A DNA stretch of 64,000 nt from Nonomuraea roseoviolacea subsp. carminata (GTDB lineage: Bacteria > Actinomycetota > Actinomycetes > Streptosporangiales > Streptosporangiaceae). The notes under the pieces are model-generated. The model had not been told where the DNA came from, did not search any database, and saw nothing but the letters and a program-made list of their open reading frames with translations. Made by a program: the position numbers and the translations under genes. Positions 16,768 through 25,088 of the stretch are shown piece by piece. The stretch is taken from NCBI RefSeq assembly GCF_024172185.1, contig NZ_JAMZEC010000001.1, forward strand, positions 9,275,001 through 9,339,000, given 5' to 3'. Every line of letters begins with the position of its first letter. The first letter of the stretch is position 1.

Positions 16768-17379
16768 CTACGCCCCCGGGGAGTAGAACCAGGGGTCGCG
16801 CAGGTCGTGGTAGACCGGCGAGGTCTCGAACAGGCTCATCAGCTCCTCGAACTCCTCGCGCAGCCGGGCCGGCGGCTCCGCGCGCTCGCCCATGCGGGCC
16901 TCCCCCTCGGAGGTGAAGTACGCGGTCTCGACGTAGTCCCCCTCGGGGGACACGGCCGCCAGACCGCCGATGAGGTCGGGCCTGAACCCGGCGAGGTCGG
17001 GCTCGCAGCGGCGCAGCAGCTCCCGCACGCGCGCCGGGTCGCCGACCCGGCCCTCGATCACCTGGACGAACCCCGCCGCGTCGGACCCTCCGCGCAGGTA
17101 CACGTCCACCTGGTCGCAGTCGTGGAAGGTCACCTCGCCGGCGAACAGCTTGGCCGTCTCCATCCACCACTGGGTCTGCTCGGGCCGGTCGGAGTTGCGC
17201 CGCGCCTCCTCCCGCGACTCGAAGCGGGCCACGGCCACGAGCGTGCCTCCCTCGGTCACGCCCGCGGTCGTGCCGAGCCAGCCGTACGAACCGGGCGCCA
17301 GCTCGCGCGCCCACCGGTCGAGCGCCTCGCGCGCCTCCCCCGTGTCGGCCACCGGTCCCTGGAAGACCTGGACGAACAT
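16768..17379 (-). CDS. Tandem antibiotic-biosynthesis-monooxygenase-like (ABM/dimeric barrel) protein
   Basis: A 203-aa cytosolic protein built from two repeats. The N-terminal 'FVQVFQGPVADTGEAREALDRW' and the central 'FVQVIEGRVGDPARVRELLRRC' are clearly homologous starts of two ferredoxin-like alpha/beta domains. This layout is common in actinobacteria and is annotated as ABM-like or hypothetical. No catalytic residues can be named. The ATG at 17377-17379 sits after a GAGG sequence. It may be transcribed with the downstream DUF6328 gene (62-bp gap). Confidence 0.75.
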   Translation of the reverse strand: MFVQVFQGPVADTGEAREALDRWARELAPGSYGWLGTTAGVTEGGTLVAVARFESREEARRNSDRPEQTQWWMETAKLFAGEVTFHDCDQVDVYLRGGSDAAGFVQVIEGRVGDPARVRELLRRCEPDLAGFRPDLIGGLAAVSPEGDYVETAYFTSEGEARMGERAEPPARLREEFEELMSLFETSPVYHDLRDPWFYSPGA

Positions 17380-17484
17380 CGCCGCCTCCCCTCTCCGGGT
17401 CATCCCCGCACGTCCCACGCTAGGAGCGGGCGGCGGGCCCGGTCGACCGGCCGGTGCCCTCGGGGGTCCCAAGAGTTGGTGAGG

Positions 17485-18261
17485 CTATCGGCGGCGCGGG
17501 TCGGGCTCGTACAGGTCGGTGAGCGGAGCCAGCCGGGAGGCCGGCACGTTCAGCACGAACCCGTCCAGCCCGAAGGTCTCCACCTGGTCCCAGGCCACCA
17601 GCCGGGCACCGGCGAACCGGCCGCGGATGAGGGCGCTGACCAGCTTGGGAGCCCGGCCTCCCGGGCCGCGCTCGTACCCGAACAGGCGGGAGTGCCAGTG
17701 CGGCACCACGATCAGCTCGGCGACGGTGAACGCCTGCTGCACCTCCATCAGCAGCGGGCCGTCCTGGCGCAGCCGGACGTCGGCCACGTTCCCGACGCGC
17801 GTGCCCTCCGCGTCGAGCACCGGCTTGTCGAGGTAGGCCCCGAGCCGCGCGGCCGGATGCCGCTCGTGGCGGGCGGGCCGCTCCCGTGACACCTCTTCCG
17901 TGCCGCTGCCGGGGATCCTGGCGATGATGTTCCGCCTGGTCCAGGTCTCCAGCGCGGGCTCCTCCGGGTCTCCGCCCACCTCGACGGCGCTGCCCAGCTC
18001 GGTGAGCAGGTGCATGGGGATGCGCCACGGCTGCGGGTCCTCCAGCGGGCTGAGCAGCTCGGCGACCGCGACCATGAGCCGGCCGGGCACGCCGCCGATG
18101 CGGGGGCCGAGCGCGAGCGGACCCGCCAGGATGGCCGTCACGTGCGGCGGGTCGCCGGTCAGCTCCAGGTCGTCCACCTTGCAGACGAGCCTGCCGGTGG
18201 AGGCGCGTACCACCTGCCGGTCGAGCAGGTGCAGTCCGGCGTGGATCTCTCTGGCTCTCAT
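17485..18261 (-). CDS. PRC-barrel-like protein, last gene of the NRAMP cassette
   Basis: A 258-aa soluble protein with two PRC-barrel-like segments. The first is near the N-terminus ('HLLDRQVVRASTGRLVCKVDDLEL') and the second is in the middle ('YLDKPVLDAEGTRVGNVADVRL'). Similar modules occur at the front of actinobacterial MgtE magnesium transporters, so a role in sensing or gating metal transport is plausible. Its ATG overlaps the TGA of the NRAMP-like gene (ATGA, 18258-18261). It is the fourth gene of a chain in which every junction overlaps, suggesting equimolar production. The function is inferred. Confidence 0.75.
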   Translation of the reverse strand: MRAREIHAGLHLLDRQVVRASTGRLVCKVDDLELTGDPPHVTAILAGPLALGPRIGGVPGRLMVAVAELLSPLEDPQPWRIPMHLLTELGSAVEVGGDPEEPALETWTRRNIIARIPGSGTEEVSRERPARHERHPAARLGAYLDKPVLDAEGTRVGNVADVRLRQDGPLLMEVQQAFTVAELIVVPHWHSRLFGYERGPGGRAPKLVSALIRGRFAGARLVAWDQVETFGLDGFVLNVPASRLAPLTDLYEPDPRRR

Positions 18262-19481
18262 TGCCCCGCCTTCGTCGCGAGCATCAACGGGATCGCCGCC
18301 ACGGCGACCACCGTGAGGAGCACCATGTAGAACGTGCCCAGGGCGTTGGTGAACCTGCCGTTGACGTGGTCGCCCATGTAGTCGGGATCGTTGGCGATCA
18401 TCAGGACGGGCAGGTACGTCAGCGGCAGCGCCGCGGCCGAGAACACCAGCGAGTACTCCGTGACCATGATCGGGTCGACGGTGGTGAGGATGAGTGCGGC
18501 GGCCAGCACGACCGTCACCAGCAGCACCGTGTGGAAGCGGGCGGCCTCGACGGGCCGCACCAGCTTGCCCCACTGCCAGCCGAAGTACTGGCTGATCGAG
18601 TAGCCGCACGACAGCGCGGTCTCCAGGGTGGCGCCGAACGTGGCCGCGAACACGCCGAGGATGACCAGCGCGAGCCCGATCCTGCCCAGGCTCAGGCCGA
18701 CCGGCAGCATCATCTGGCCCAGCGTCTCGACCTCGGCCTGCACCGGCAGGAACACGGTGGCCGCGCACGCCGCGATGGCCAGGGACAGCAGGCCTCCGAG
18801 CGGGAAGCCGACGAACACGTTGGCGCGGGCGACCGTCAGGTCCTCGCGCGTCCACTTCTCCTCCACGCCGCCGGAGGAGAAGAAGAACACCTCGTACGGC
18901 GTCATCGCGGCGCCGAGCAGCGCCACGGCGTAGTACCAGTAGGTCGGCGCGCCCTCGGCCTGCGGCGGGGAGGTGAGCTGGCCGGCCAGCTCACCCCAGT
19001 CGGGCCCGAGCGCCCACAGCGCGACCGCGAACACCACGAGCACCAGCCCGAGGAGCCCGAAGACGCGCTCCATGTTCTCGAACTTGACCCGCCACATCAC
19101 CAGCCAGGCCACGAACGCCACGCCCGGCACCCACAGCAGGTAGTTGACGCCGGTGGCCAGCTCCAGGGCGAGGGAGGCGCCGCCGATCTCGGCGGCGAGC
19201 GTGAGCAGGCTGACGAAGAAGGACGCCGCGAGGTTGACCACGCCGGCCCGCGGGCCCAGCCGTTCGCGGACGAGGTCGAAGACGGGCCGCCCCGAGACGG
19301 CGGCGATGCGGCCGGACATCTCGGCGAACAGGCAGATCCCGATGACCCCGACCACGACCACCCAGGCCAGCGACATGCCGAACCGGGCGCCCACCAGGGC
19401 GTTGGCCACGAGGTCGCCGATGTCGACGAAGCCGCCGATGGCGGTGAGGATGCCGAGCGTGACGGCGAACGCCTTCTTCAC
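18258..19481 (-). CDS. NRAMP-related divalent metal transporter with altered metal-site motifs
   Basis: A 407-aa membrane protein with 10-11 hydrophobic segments and clear NRAMP homology. The canonical TM1 'DPGN' is replaced by 'DIGD' ('GGFVDIGDLVANA'). In TM6 the canonical 'MPH' is replaced by 'TPY' ('GAAMTPYEVFFFSS'). The methionine that favours Mn/Fe over Mg/Ca is therefore missing and the TM1 asparagine is acidic, which points to a harder ion such as Mg or a different coupling. The start is a GTG (19479-19481) overlapping the stop of the lipoprotein gene (GTGA). The next gene again overlaps by 4 bp. Confidence 0.88.
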   Translation of the reverse strand: MKKAFAVTLGILTAIGGFVDIGDLVANALVGARFGMSLAWVVVVGVIGICLFAEMSGRIAAVSGRPVFDLVRERLGPRAGVVNLAASFFVSLLTLAAEIGGASLALELATGVNYLLWVPGVAFVAWLVMWRVKFENMERVFGLLGLVLVVFAVALWALGPDWGELAGQLTSPPQAEGAPTYWYYAVALLGAAMTPYEVFFFSSGGVEEKWTREDLTVARANVFVGFPLGGLLSLAIAACAATVFLPVQAEVETLGQMMLPVGLSLGRIGLALVILGVFAATFGATLETALSCGYSISQYFGWQWGKLVRPVEAARFHTVLLVTVVLAAALILTTVDPIMVTEYSLVFSAAALPLTYLPVLMIANDPDYMGDHVNGRFTNALGTFYMVLLTVVAVAAIPLMLATKAGQ

Positions 19482-19888
19482 CGCAGCTCTCCGGCCAGCT
19501 TCTCCAGCCGCGCCGCCGCCTGCCGCGGCTGCTCGATCCCGCCCCGCCGGACCTGGATGAGCAGCGCGTCGATCTCGTCCTCGGCCTGCTGCACCTTCTC
19601 CAGCGTGCGCTCGCGCACCTGGTCGGAGGCGTCGGAGGGCGGCTGCACGCCGCCGAACTGCTGCGCGACCTCGCCGAGGTCCACCGCCGCGTCGGTCAGC
19701 ACGGTCTTGAGGTACGGCCCGTGCAGCTCGCCGGAGTGCTGGACGGCCAGCCGTGTCATCTCCACGACGGAGTGCGCCGTCTTGGTGGTCTGCTGCGCCT
19801 TGAGCGCGTAGTCGTGGTCGTCCCAGGCCGGGCTCACGCATCCGCCGAGCGTCACCACCAGCAGGACGGCGGCCAGGAGGGCCCTCAT
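19478..19888 (-). CDS. Small lipoprotein of the NRAMP cassette
   Basis: A 136-aa secreted lipoprotein. The signal peptide 'MRALLAAVLLVVTLGGC' ends in a lipobox with the acylated cysteine at residue 17. The mature part is polar and largely helical ('TLEKVQQAEDEIDALLIQVR', 'QPRQAAARLEKLAGEL'), resembling a short coiled coil on the outer face of the membrane. It overlaps the upstream 31-aa gene (ATGA) and the downstream transporter gene (GTGA). I do not recognise the family. An accessory role for the transporter is inferred from the coupling. Confidence 0.8.
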   Translation of the reverse strand: MRALLAAVLLVVTLGGCVSPAWDDHDYALKAQQTTKTAHSVVEMTRLAVQHSGELHGPYLKTVLTDAAVDLGEVAQQFGGVQPPSDASDQVRERTLEKVQQAEDEIDALLIQVRRGGIEQPRQAAARLEKLAGELR

Positions 19889-19980
19889 GCCCGCCCGCGC
19901 AGCAGGAAGTAGGTCAGTACGCCGAGCAGCGCGATCAACTGCCCCCAGGCCATGAGCAACACCAGCCCCTCGTCGGTCAT
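19885..19980 (-). CDS. 31-aa single-pass membrane peptide, first gene of the NRAMP cassette
   Basis: A very short frame, ATG at 19978-19980 to TGA at 19885-19887, encodes MTDEGLVLLMAWGQLIALLG followed by VLTYFLLRGRA. It is one hydrophobic helix with an acidic N-terminus and a basic C-terminus (inside-positive), the design of a small membrane subunit. A purine-rich GAGGGAAG lies about 10 nt upstream. Its TGA overlaps the ATG of the lipoprotein gene (ATGA), matching the overlap style of the next two junctions. It may be a regulatory subunit of the NRAMP-like transporter. Confidence 0.65.
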   Translation of the reverse strand: MTDEGLVLLMAWGQLIALLGVLTYFLLRGRA

Positions 19981-20021
19981 GGAGGCAGGCTTCCCTCAGA
20001 CGGCGATCATAGTCGCGCCCG

Positions 20022-20807
20022 TCAGTCGAGCCGGGTGTCGCGGCTCACCTTCTCCCAGGCGGCGATCTCGGCGCGGACGGAGTCGAGGTGGCCGACGATG
20101 GCGTCCACGGCGTCGTCGCCCAGCGGCAGGCGCAGCGGGGTGTCCTCGGCGTCCAGGGCCGCGAGGACGGCCGCGGCGGCCTTGGCCGGGTCGCCCGGCT
20201 GCGTGCCGTCGCCGGACTCGGCCATCCGCCGCGTCGGGCCGACCGTGGCGGCGTAGTCGTCGATCGGCTCGCTGGTGCTGATCTTGGCGAACAGGGCGGT
20301 GCGGAAGGCGCCGGGCTCCACGATCAGCACCTTGATCCCCAGCGGGCCGACCTCCTGCGCGAGCGCCTCCGACATGCCCTCCAGCGCGAACTTCGTGGCG
20401 CTGTAGGCGGAGAAGCCGGCGAAGGACATCTGCCCGCCCATGCTGCTGAACTGCACGATCGCGCCGGAGCGGCGGGCGCGCATGTGCGGCAGCACGGCCC
20501 GCGTCAGCGCGGCGGGGCCGAACACGTGCACCTCGAACAGGTCGCGCAGCTCGGCGTCGGTGGTCTCCTCGGCCGCGCCGACGTGGCTGCGGCCCGCGTT
20601 GTTGACCAGCACGTCGATCCGCCCGTGGCGCTCCGCCACGTCGCGTACCGCCGCGTCGATCGCGGCCGTGTCGGTCACGTCCAGGGGCAGCGCCTCGACC
20701 TGTCCCGGGTGCGCCGCCACCAAATCGTCCAGGGCCGCCACGCGGCGGGCGGTGGCGACGACCACGTCCCCGGCGGCGACGGCCGCCTCGGTGATCGCCC
20801 GGCCGAA
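20022..20807 (-). pseudogene. 5'-truncated SDR family oxidoreductase
   Basis: The body of an SDR is intact: 'VLVNNAG', catalytic serine in 'QFSSMGGQ', and 'YSATK' supplying Tyr and Lys. The protein similarity ends abruptly at 'FGRAITEAAVAAGDVVVATA', just after the point where the glycine-rich NAD(P) motif TGxSSG should be. Upstream codons on this strand read PTPR and are not SDR-like. A GTG at 20763-20765 could start translation but would omit the dinucleotide-binding loop. The break coincides with the break in the LysR remnant on the other strand, so both probably result from one deletion. Confidence 0.7.
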
Positions 20808-20812
20808 ACGCG

Positions 20813-21498
20813 GCGTGGGACGAGTCCTGGGAGGCGGTGGTCCGGGCCCGCAGTGAGCAGCGCGCCACGCTGGTCGTGGGCATGAGCACGAGTCCCGGAC
20901 GGGGCGGGCTGCTGCCGGCGATCCGGTCGCGGTTCACGGCCCTGCACCCGGAGGCCACGGTCCGGCTGCGGCAGGTCGGCTGGGAGGACGCGACGGCCGG
21001 GCTGGCCGACGGCGCGGCCGACGTGGCGTTCGTGTGGCTGCCGGTCCCGGCGCCCGAGCGGTACGCCTGGACGGTGGTGGCCGAGGAGCCGCGGCTGGTG
21101 GCGATGCCGGACACCCACCGGCTGGCCGGGCGCGGGGTCGTCGACTTCGCCGAGCTGCTGGACGAGCCGTTCCTGGCGCTGCCGGAGTCGGCCGGGCCGC
21201 TGCGCGATCATTGGCTCGCCTGGACGCCCGCGGCGGCCGGCCGGTGCGCGTCGGCGCGGAGATCGCCGGCACGGACGAGACGTACGAGGCGCTGGTGGAC
21301 GGCCGCGGCGTCTGCCTGCTGGCCGGGGGCAACGCCCCGCTCCTGACGCTGGGCGGCGTGGTGACCCGGCCGGTGCGCGGCCTGTCGCCGGCCCGGCTGG
21401 CCCTGGCCTGGCGCGCCGACGACCGGCGGCCGCTGGTCCAGGACTATGTGAGGGCCTGCCGCGAGGCCAGGAGCGGGCGGGCGGCACCGGCCGGGTAG
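20813..21498 (+). pseudogene. LysR-type regulator remnant: HTH missing and one frameshift
   Basis: From about 20813 the plus strand encodes the effector-binding half of a LysR regulator ('TLVVGMSTSPGRGGLLPAIR', then 'LADGAADVAFVWLPV' and 'LLDEPFLALPESAGPLRDHW'). No N-terminal winged HTH of about 75 residues precedes it. Near 21240 the frame shifts: the continuation ('VRVGAEIAGTDETYEALVDG' to the TAG at 21496-21498) is in the next frame, consistent with loss of one base in GGCCGGCCGG. It faces the truncated SDR gene and would normally have been its divergent regulator. Confidence 0.75.
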
Positions 21499-21532
21499 GG
21501 CCGTCGCCGGTGCGCGGCCCGGTCGAGCGGGA

Positions 21533-21709
21533 TCAGGCCGTCTGGTCCTCGACGGGCGCGCCGGCGTTGGCGCGGACCGACTCGATGCCCTTCAGGGCGT
21601 TGGCCTTGGTGGTGTAGGACTCGCTGGTGGCGATGATCTGCCCGTTGGTGGCGACGAGGTTGAAGCGGTAGCCGTTGGACGCCTTCTTCAGCACGTAGCG
21701 CGCTGCCAT
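21533..21709 (-). CDS. DUF1508 (YegP-like) small protein
   Basis: A 58-aa protein containing one DUF1508 repeat: 'KKASNGYRFNLVATNGQIIA' then 'TSESYTTKANALKGIESVR'. YegP-type proteins usually have one or two such units; their role is unknown. I start at ATG 21707-21709, preceded 5 nt upstream by GGAGG. The longer frame adds only 12 residues with no ribosome site. It is monocistronic, between the LysR remnant and the sialidase gene. Confidence 0.88.
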   Translation of the reverse strand: MAARYVLKKASNGYRFNLVATNGQIIATSESYTTKANALKGIESVRANAGAPVEDQTA

Positions 21710-21918
21710 GACTTCCTCCAGTTCGTCGGATTCGATGAGTTTCACGACTTCCCAACCGAATGCCTTCTATGCCAGGGCTTTGCCGCGTGATGACCTGGGC
21801 GGCGCGGTGCTCCCGTGGTGTTCACACCTCCTTTCCCCCGTGTGCACCCGGTGGCCGCGCGCCGCGGCGATCATGCTGGGTCCGCACGAGGAGCAGCCGC
21901 GACAGGAGAGGGACGCCC

Positions 21919-23049
21919 ATGCCCGCCCACCCCACCTCCGTCCCCTACCGGGCCGGCACGCCCACCTCCGTGCCGTACCGGGCCGGCACCGAGGGCTACC
22001 ACACCTTTCGCATCCCCGCCGCCGTGGTGACGCCGGCGGGCACGGTGCTCGCCTTCGCCGAGGGGCGGCGCGACTCCGCCGGCGACGCCGGCCGCATCGA
22101 CGTGGTGCTCAGGCGTTCGTCCGACGGCGGCGCCACGTGGGGCCCGCTCCAGGTCGTGGCGCGCGAGCCGCGTGGCGGCACCGCCGGCAACCCCGCCCCG
22201 GTAGTCACGCGTGACGGCCGCGTGGTGCTCGTCCACGTGCGCAACGCCGCCTCCGCCACCGAGGAGCGGATCCGGCGCGGCCAGGTCGCCGCCGCCGACG
22301 GGCGCCGCGTGTACGTCCAGACGAGCCAGGACGACGGGACGACGTGGTCGGAGCCCCGCGAGATCACCTCCGCGGTCAAGAAGCCGGAGTGGCGCTGGTA
22401 CGCCACCGGTCCCGGGCACGCCGTCGAGCTGCGGCAGGGGCCGGCCGCCGGGCGGATCGTGGTGCCCGCCAACCACTCGCTCCCGCCCGCCGGGGCCGAC
22501 GACGGCACGGAGGGCAAGTACGACGGCGGGCACGCGCTGCTCAGCGACGACGGCGGGCGCACCTGGAGCATCGGGTACGCCGACGACAGGCCCGACGGGT
22601 ACGTCAACGTCAACGAGACGACGGCCGCGGAGCTGCCCGGCGGCCGCCTCTACCTCAACTGCCGCACCGACTCCACCGCGCCCGGCACCCGCGCCGACGC
22701 GTACTCGGCCGACGGCGGGCGCACGCTGGAGCGGCCGTTCCGCCCGCAGGCCGGGGTCGTGTGCCCGGTCGTGGAGTGCAGCGTCCTGGCCTGGGACGAT
22801 CCCCGCGTGCTGCTGCTGTCCGGCCCGGGCGTCCCGGACGCGCGGGCGGTGATGACCGTGCGGGTCAGCCACGACGACGGCGTCACCTGGAGCGTCGCGC
22901 ACACGGTGTCGGGGCTGCCCGCGGCCTACTCCGACCTGGTGCGCGTGGACGCCGGCACGGTGGGGCTGCTGTTCGAGACGGGCGACTTCTCCGCGTACGA
23001 GACCATCGCCTTCCGGCGCCTGCCGATCGCCGACCTGCGACGAACGTGA
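21919..23049 (+). CDS. Sialidase (exo-alpha-sialidase, GH33-like) without signal peptide
   Basis: A 376-aa six-bladed propeller enzyme. The FRIP motif is at residues 30-33 and at least four Asp-boxes follow ('SSDGGATW', 'SQDDGTTW', 'SDDGGRTW', 'SHDDGVTW'), with a partial one at 'SADGGRT'. Together these define bacterial sialidases, which cleave terminal sialic acids. No signal peptide is visible, so the enzyme would be cytoplasmic unless exported by another route. Residues 5-24 are a direct duplication of PTSVPYRAGT, encoded by two 30-bp copies at 21931-21990. GGAGAGG precedes the ATG. No Nan catabolic genes are adjacent. Confidence 0.88.
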   Translation: MPAHPTSVPYRAGTPTSVPYRAGTEGYHTFRIPAAVVTPAGTVLAFAEGRRDSAGDAGRIDVVLRRSSDGGATWGPLQVVAREPRGGTAGNPAPVVTRDGRVVLVHVRNAASATEERIRRGQVAAADGRRVYVQTSQDDGTTWSEPREITSAVKKPEWRWYATGPGHAVELRQGPAAGRIVVPANHSLPPAGADDGTEGKYDGGHALLSDDGGRTWSIGYADDRPDGYVNVNETTAAELPGGRLYLNCRTDSTAPGTRADAYSADGGRTLERPFRPQAGVVCPVVECSVLAWDDPRVLLLSGPGVPDARAVMTVRVSHDDGVTWSVAHTVSGLPAAYSDLVRVDAGTVGLLFETGDFSAYETIAFRRLPIADLRRT

Positions 23050-23140
23050 GCCCCGCTCCATTGTGGAGATCGTTCCAAGGGAGTGATCATTGCCTCGGCG
23101 GCCGGGGACGGCCCGGCCGGTCGAGCGAAGGAGCCCCGCC

Positions 23141-23908
23141 ATGAGCACCGCCACGGGTCTGCGCGGCAGAAGCGTCATCGTCACCGGAGCCGGCTCCGGC
23201 ATCGGCCGGGCGGCGGCCCTGCGCTTCGCGGCCGAGGGGGCGAACGTGGTGATCGCGGACCTGGACGGCGAGCGGGCGCGGGCCGTGGTGGCGGAGGTCG
23301 AGGCCGCCGGGGGCACCGCGGTCAGCGTGGTCGGCGACCTCGGCGACCGGGCGGTCGTGCAGCGGGTGGTGGCGACGGCGGTGGAGGCGTTCGGCGGCAT
23401 CGACGTGCTGGTGAACAACGCGGGCGTGATGGACCGCATGTCGGCGGCCGGCGACACCGGCGACGAGGAGTGGGAGACGGTGCTGCGGGTCAACCTGACC
23501 GCGCCGTTCGTGCTGACGCGGGCGGCCCTGCCGTACCTCATGGCCTCGGGTGCGGGGGCGATCGTCAACACCGCGTCGGAGGCGGCGCTGCGCGGCAGCG
23601 CGGCCGGCGCCGCCTACACCGTCTCCAAGCACGGCATCGCCGGGCTGACCAAGTCGCTGGCCGTGATGTACCGGGACAAGGGCGTGCGGGCCAACGCCGT
23701 CGCCCCCGGCGGCACCGCCACCAACATCCGGGTCGAGATCGACCAGGACGCGCTCGGCCCGTCGGTCGTCATGTCGTACCTGGCCAACGCGGGCCGCGTC
23801 TGCGACCCGGACGAGCAGGCCGCGGCGATCGTCTTCCTCGCCTCCCCCGCCGCGGCCAACGTCAACGGCGTGATCCTCGCGGTGGACAACGGCTGGTCCG
23901 CGGTCTGA
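23141..23908 (+). CDS. SDR family oxidoreductase
   Basis: A 255-aa classical SDR: 'TGAGSGIGRA' binds NAD(P), 'VNNAGV' follows, the serine lies in 'NTASEAALRG', and 'YTVSK' supplies catalytic Tyr and Lys. The C-terminal 'VNGVILAVDNGWSAV' is typical. ATG 23141 follows GAAGGAG with 7-nt spacing. It lies 6 bp before the operator of the dehydratase gene, and 91 bp after the sialidase gene. Substrate is unknown; oxidation of a sugar or sugar acid would fit the neighbours. Confidence 0.9.
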   Translation: MSTATGLRGRSVIVTGAGSGIGRAAALRFAAEGANVVIADLDGERARAVVAEVEAAGGTAVSVVGDLGDRAVVQRVVATAVEAFGGIDVLVNNAGVMDRMSAAGDTGDEEWETVLRVNLTAPFVLTRAALPYLMASGAGAIVNTASEAALRGSAAGAAYTVSKHGIAGLTKSLAVMYRDKGVRANAVAPGGTATNIRVEIDQDALGPSVVMSYLANAGRVCDPDEQAAAIVFLASPAAANVNGVILAVDNGWSAV

Positions 23909-23914
23909 GCCGTA

Positions 23915-23947
23915 GTCATATGACAACATCTGGAGTTGTACGATGAC
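23915..23947. promoter_or_regulatory. 33-bp imperfect inverted repeat, putative GntR operator
   Basis: GTCATATGACAAC (23915-23927) and GTTGTACGATGAC (23935-23947) are inverted repeats matching at 10 of 13 positions, with a 7-bp spacer ATCTGGA. The inner ACAAC/GTTGT core is perfect. The right arm overlaps the ATG of the dehydratase gene and the GntR gene follows that gene, so binding would block initiation of the pair. Confidence 0.65.
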
Positions 23948-25085
23948 TCGTATGGCTTCCCCCTCCGACCGCATCACCTGGGTGCGGCTGTCGTCCGTCA
24001 CCCTCCCCCTCGGCACCCCGATCAGCGACGCCAAGGTGCTCACCGGGCGGCAGCGGCCGATGACCGAGATCGCGTTCCTGTTCGCCGAGATCGGGGCGGA
24101 GAGCGGTCACCAGGGCTTCGGGTTCGGCTACTCCAAGCGGGCCGGCGGCCCCGGGCAGTACGCCCACGCCCGCGAGATCGCCCCCGAGCTGCTCGGCGAG
24201 GACCCCAGCGACATCGCCCGCCTGTGGGACAAGCTCGTCTGGGCGGGGGCGTCCGTCGGCCGCAGCGGCCTGTCCACGCAGGCCGTCGCCGCGCTCGACA
24301 TCGCCCTGTGGGACCTCAAGGCCAGGCGCGCCGGGCTCTCCCTCGCCAAGCTGCTCGGCGCCCACCGCGACTCGGTGCGCTGCTACAACACCTCCGGCGG
24401 ATTCCTGCACGCGCCCGTCGAGCAGGTCCTGGACAACGCCACCGCCGCCCTGGAACGCGGCATCGGCGGCATCAAGATCAAGGTCGGGCATCCGGACGCG
24501 CGCGTGGACCTCGCCCGCGTCACCGCCGTCCGCGAGCACCTCGGCGACGCCGTCCCCCTCATGGTGGACGCCAACCAGCAGTGGGACCGTCCCACCGCGC
24601 AGCGGCTCGGCCGGGCGCTGGAGCCGTACGGGCTGGTCTGGATCGAGGAGCCGCTGGACGCCTACGACAGCGCCGGCCACGCGGCCCTGGCCGCCTCGCT
24701 CGACACGCCGATCGCGACCGGCGAGATGCTGACCAGCGTCGCCGAGCACGCCGAGCTCATCCGGGCGGGCGCCGCCGACGTCGTCCAGCCCGACGCGCCG
24801 CGCATCGGCGGCATCACCCCGTTCCTGCGCCTGGCCGGCCTGGCCGAGCACGCCCGGCTCCAGCTCGCCCCGCACTTCGCCATGGAGATCCACGTGCACC
24901 TCGCCGCGGCGTACGCGCTGGAGCCGTGGGTGGAGCACTTCGAGTGGCTGGAGCCGCTGTTCGAGGAGCGACTGGAGATCCGCGACGGCCGCATGCTGGT
25001 GCCGTCGCGACCCGGGCTCGGCCTCACCCCGAGCGGGCGGGCCCGCGCGTGGACCACCGACCGGTGCGAGTTCGGCGGCCGGTAG
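23943..25085 (+). CDS. Mandelate racemase/muconate lactonizing enzyme family dehydratase (sugar-acid type)
   Basis: A 380-aa enolase-superfamily enzyme. Catalytic and metal-binding residues can be read: K178-x-K180 ('GGIKIKVGH'), D209 and N211 ('MVDANQQW'), E235 ('WIEEPL'), E261 ('ATGEMLTS') and H311 ('LAPHFAMEIH'). The KxK plus late His pattern is that of acid-sugar dehydratases and racemases such as talarate/galactarate dehydratase. They abstract the alpha-proton of a sugar acid and lose water to give a 2-keto-3-deoxy acid. ATG 23943 has GGAG 8 nt upstream. It is followed 3 bp later by its GntR regulator. Confidence 0.88.
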   Translation: MTRMASPSDRITWVRLSSVTLPLGTPISDAKVLTGRQRPMTEIAFLFAEIGAESGHQGFGFGYSKRAGGPGQYAHAREIAPELLGEDPSDIARLWDKLVWAGASVGRSGLSTQAVAALDIALWDLKARRAGLSLAKLLGAHRDSVRCYNTSGGFLHAPVEQVLDNATAALERGIGGIKIKVGHPDARVDLARVTAVREHLGDAVPLMVDANQQWDRPTAQRLGRALEPYGLVWIEEPLDAYDSAGHAALAASLDTPIATGEMLTSVAEHAELIRAGAADVVQPDAPRIGGITPFLRLAGLAEHARLQLAPHFAMEIHVHLAAAYALEPWVEHFEWLEPLFEERLEIRDGRMLVPSRPGLGLTPSGRARAWTTDRCEFGGR

Positions 25086-25088
25086 CCG

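Noticed and set aside
20866..21498. Intact LysR regulator
   Set aside because: The HTH is absent and the C-terminal half is in a different frame.
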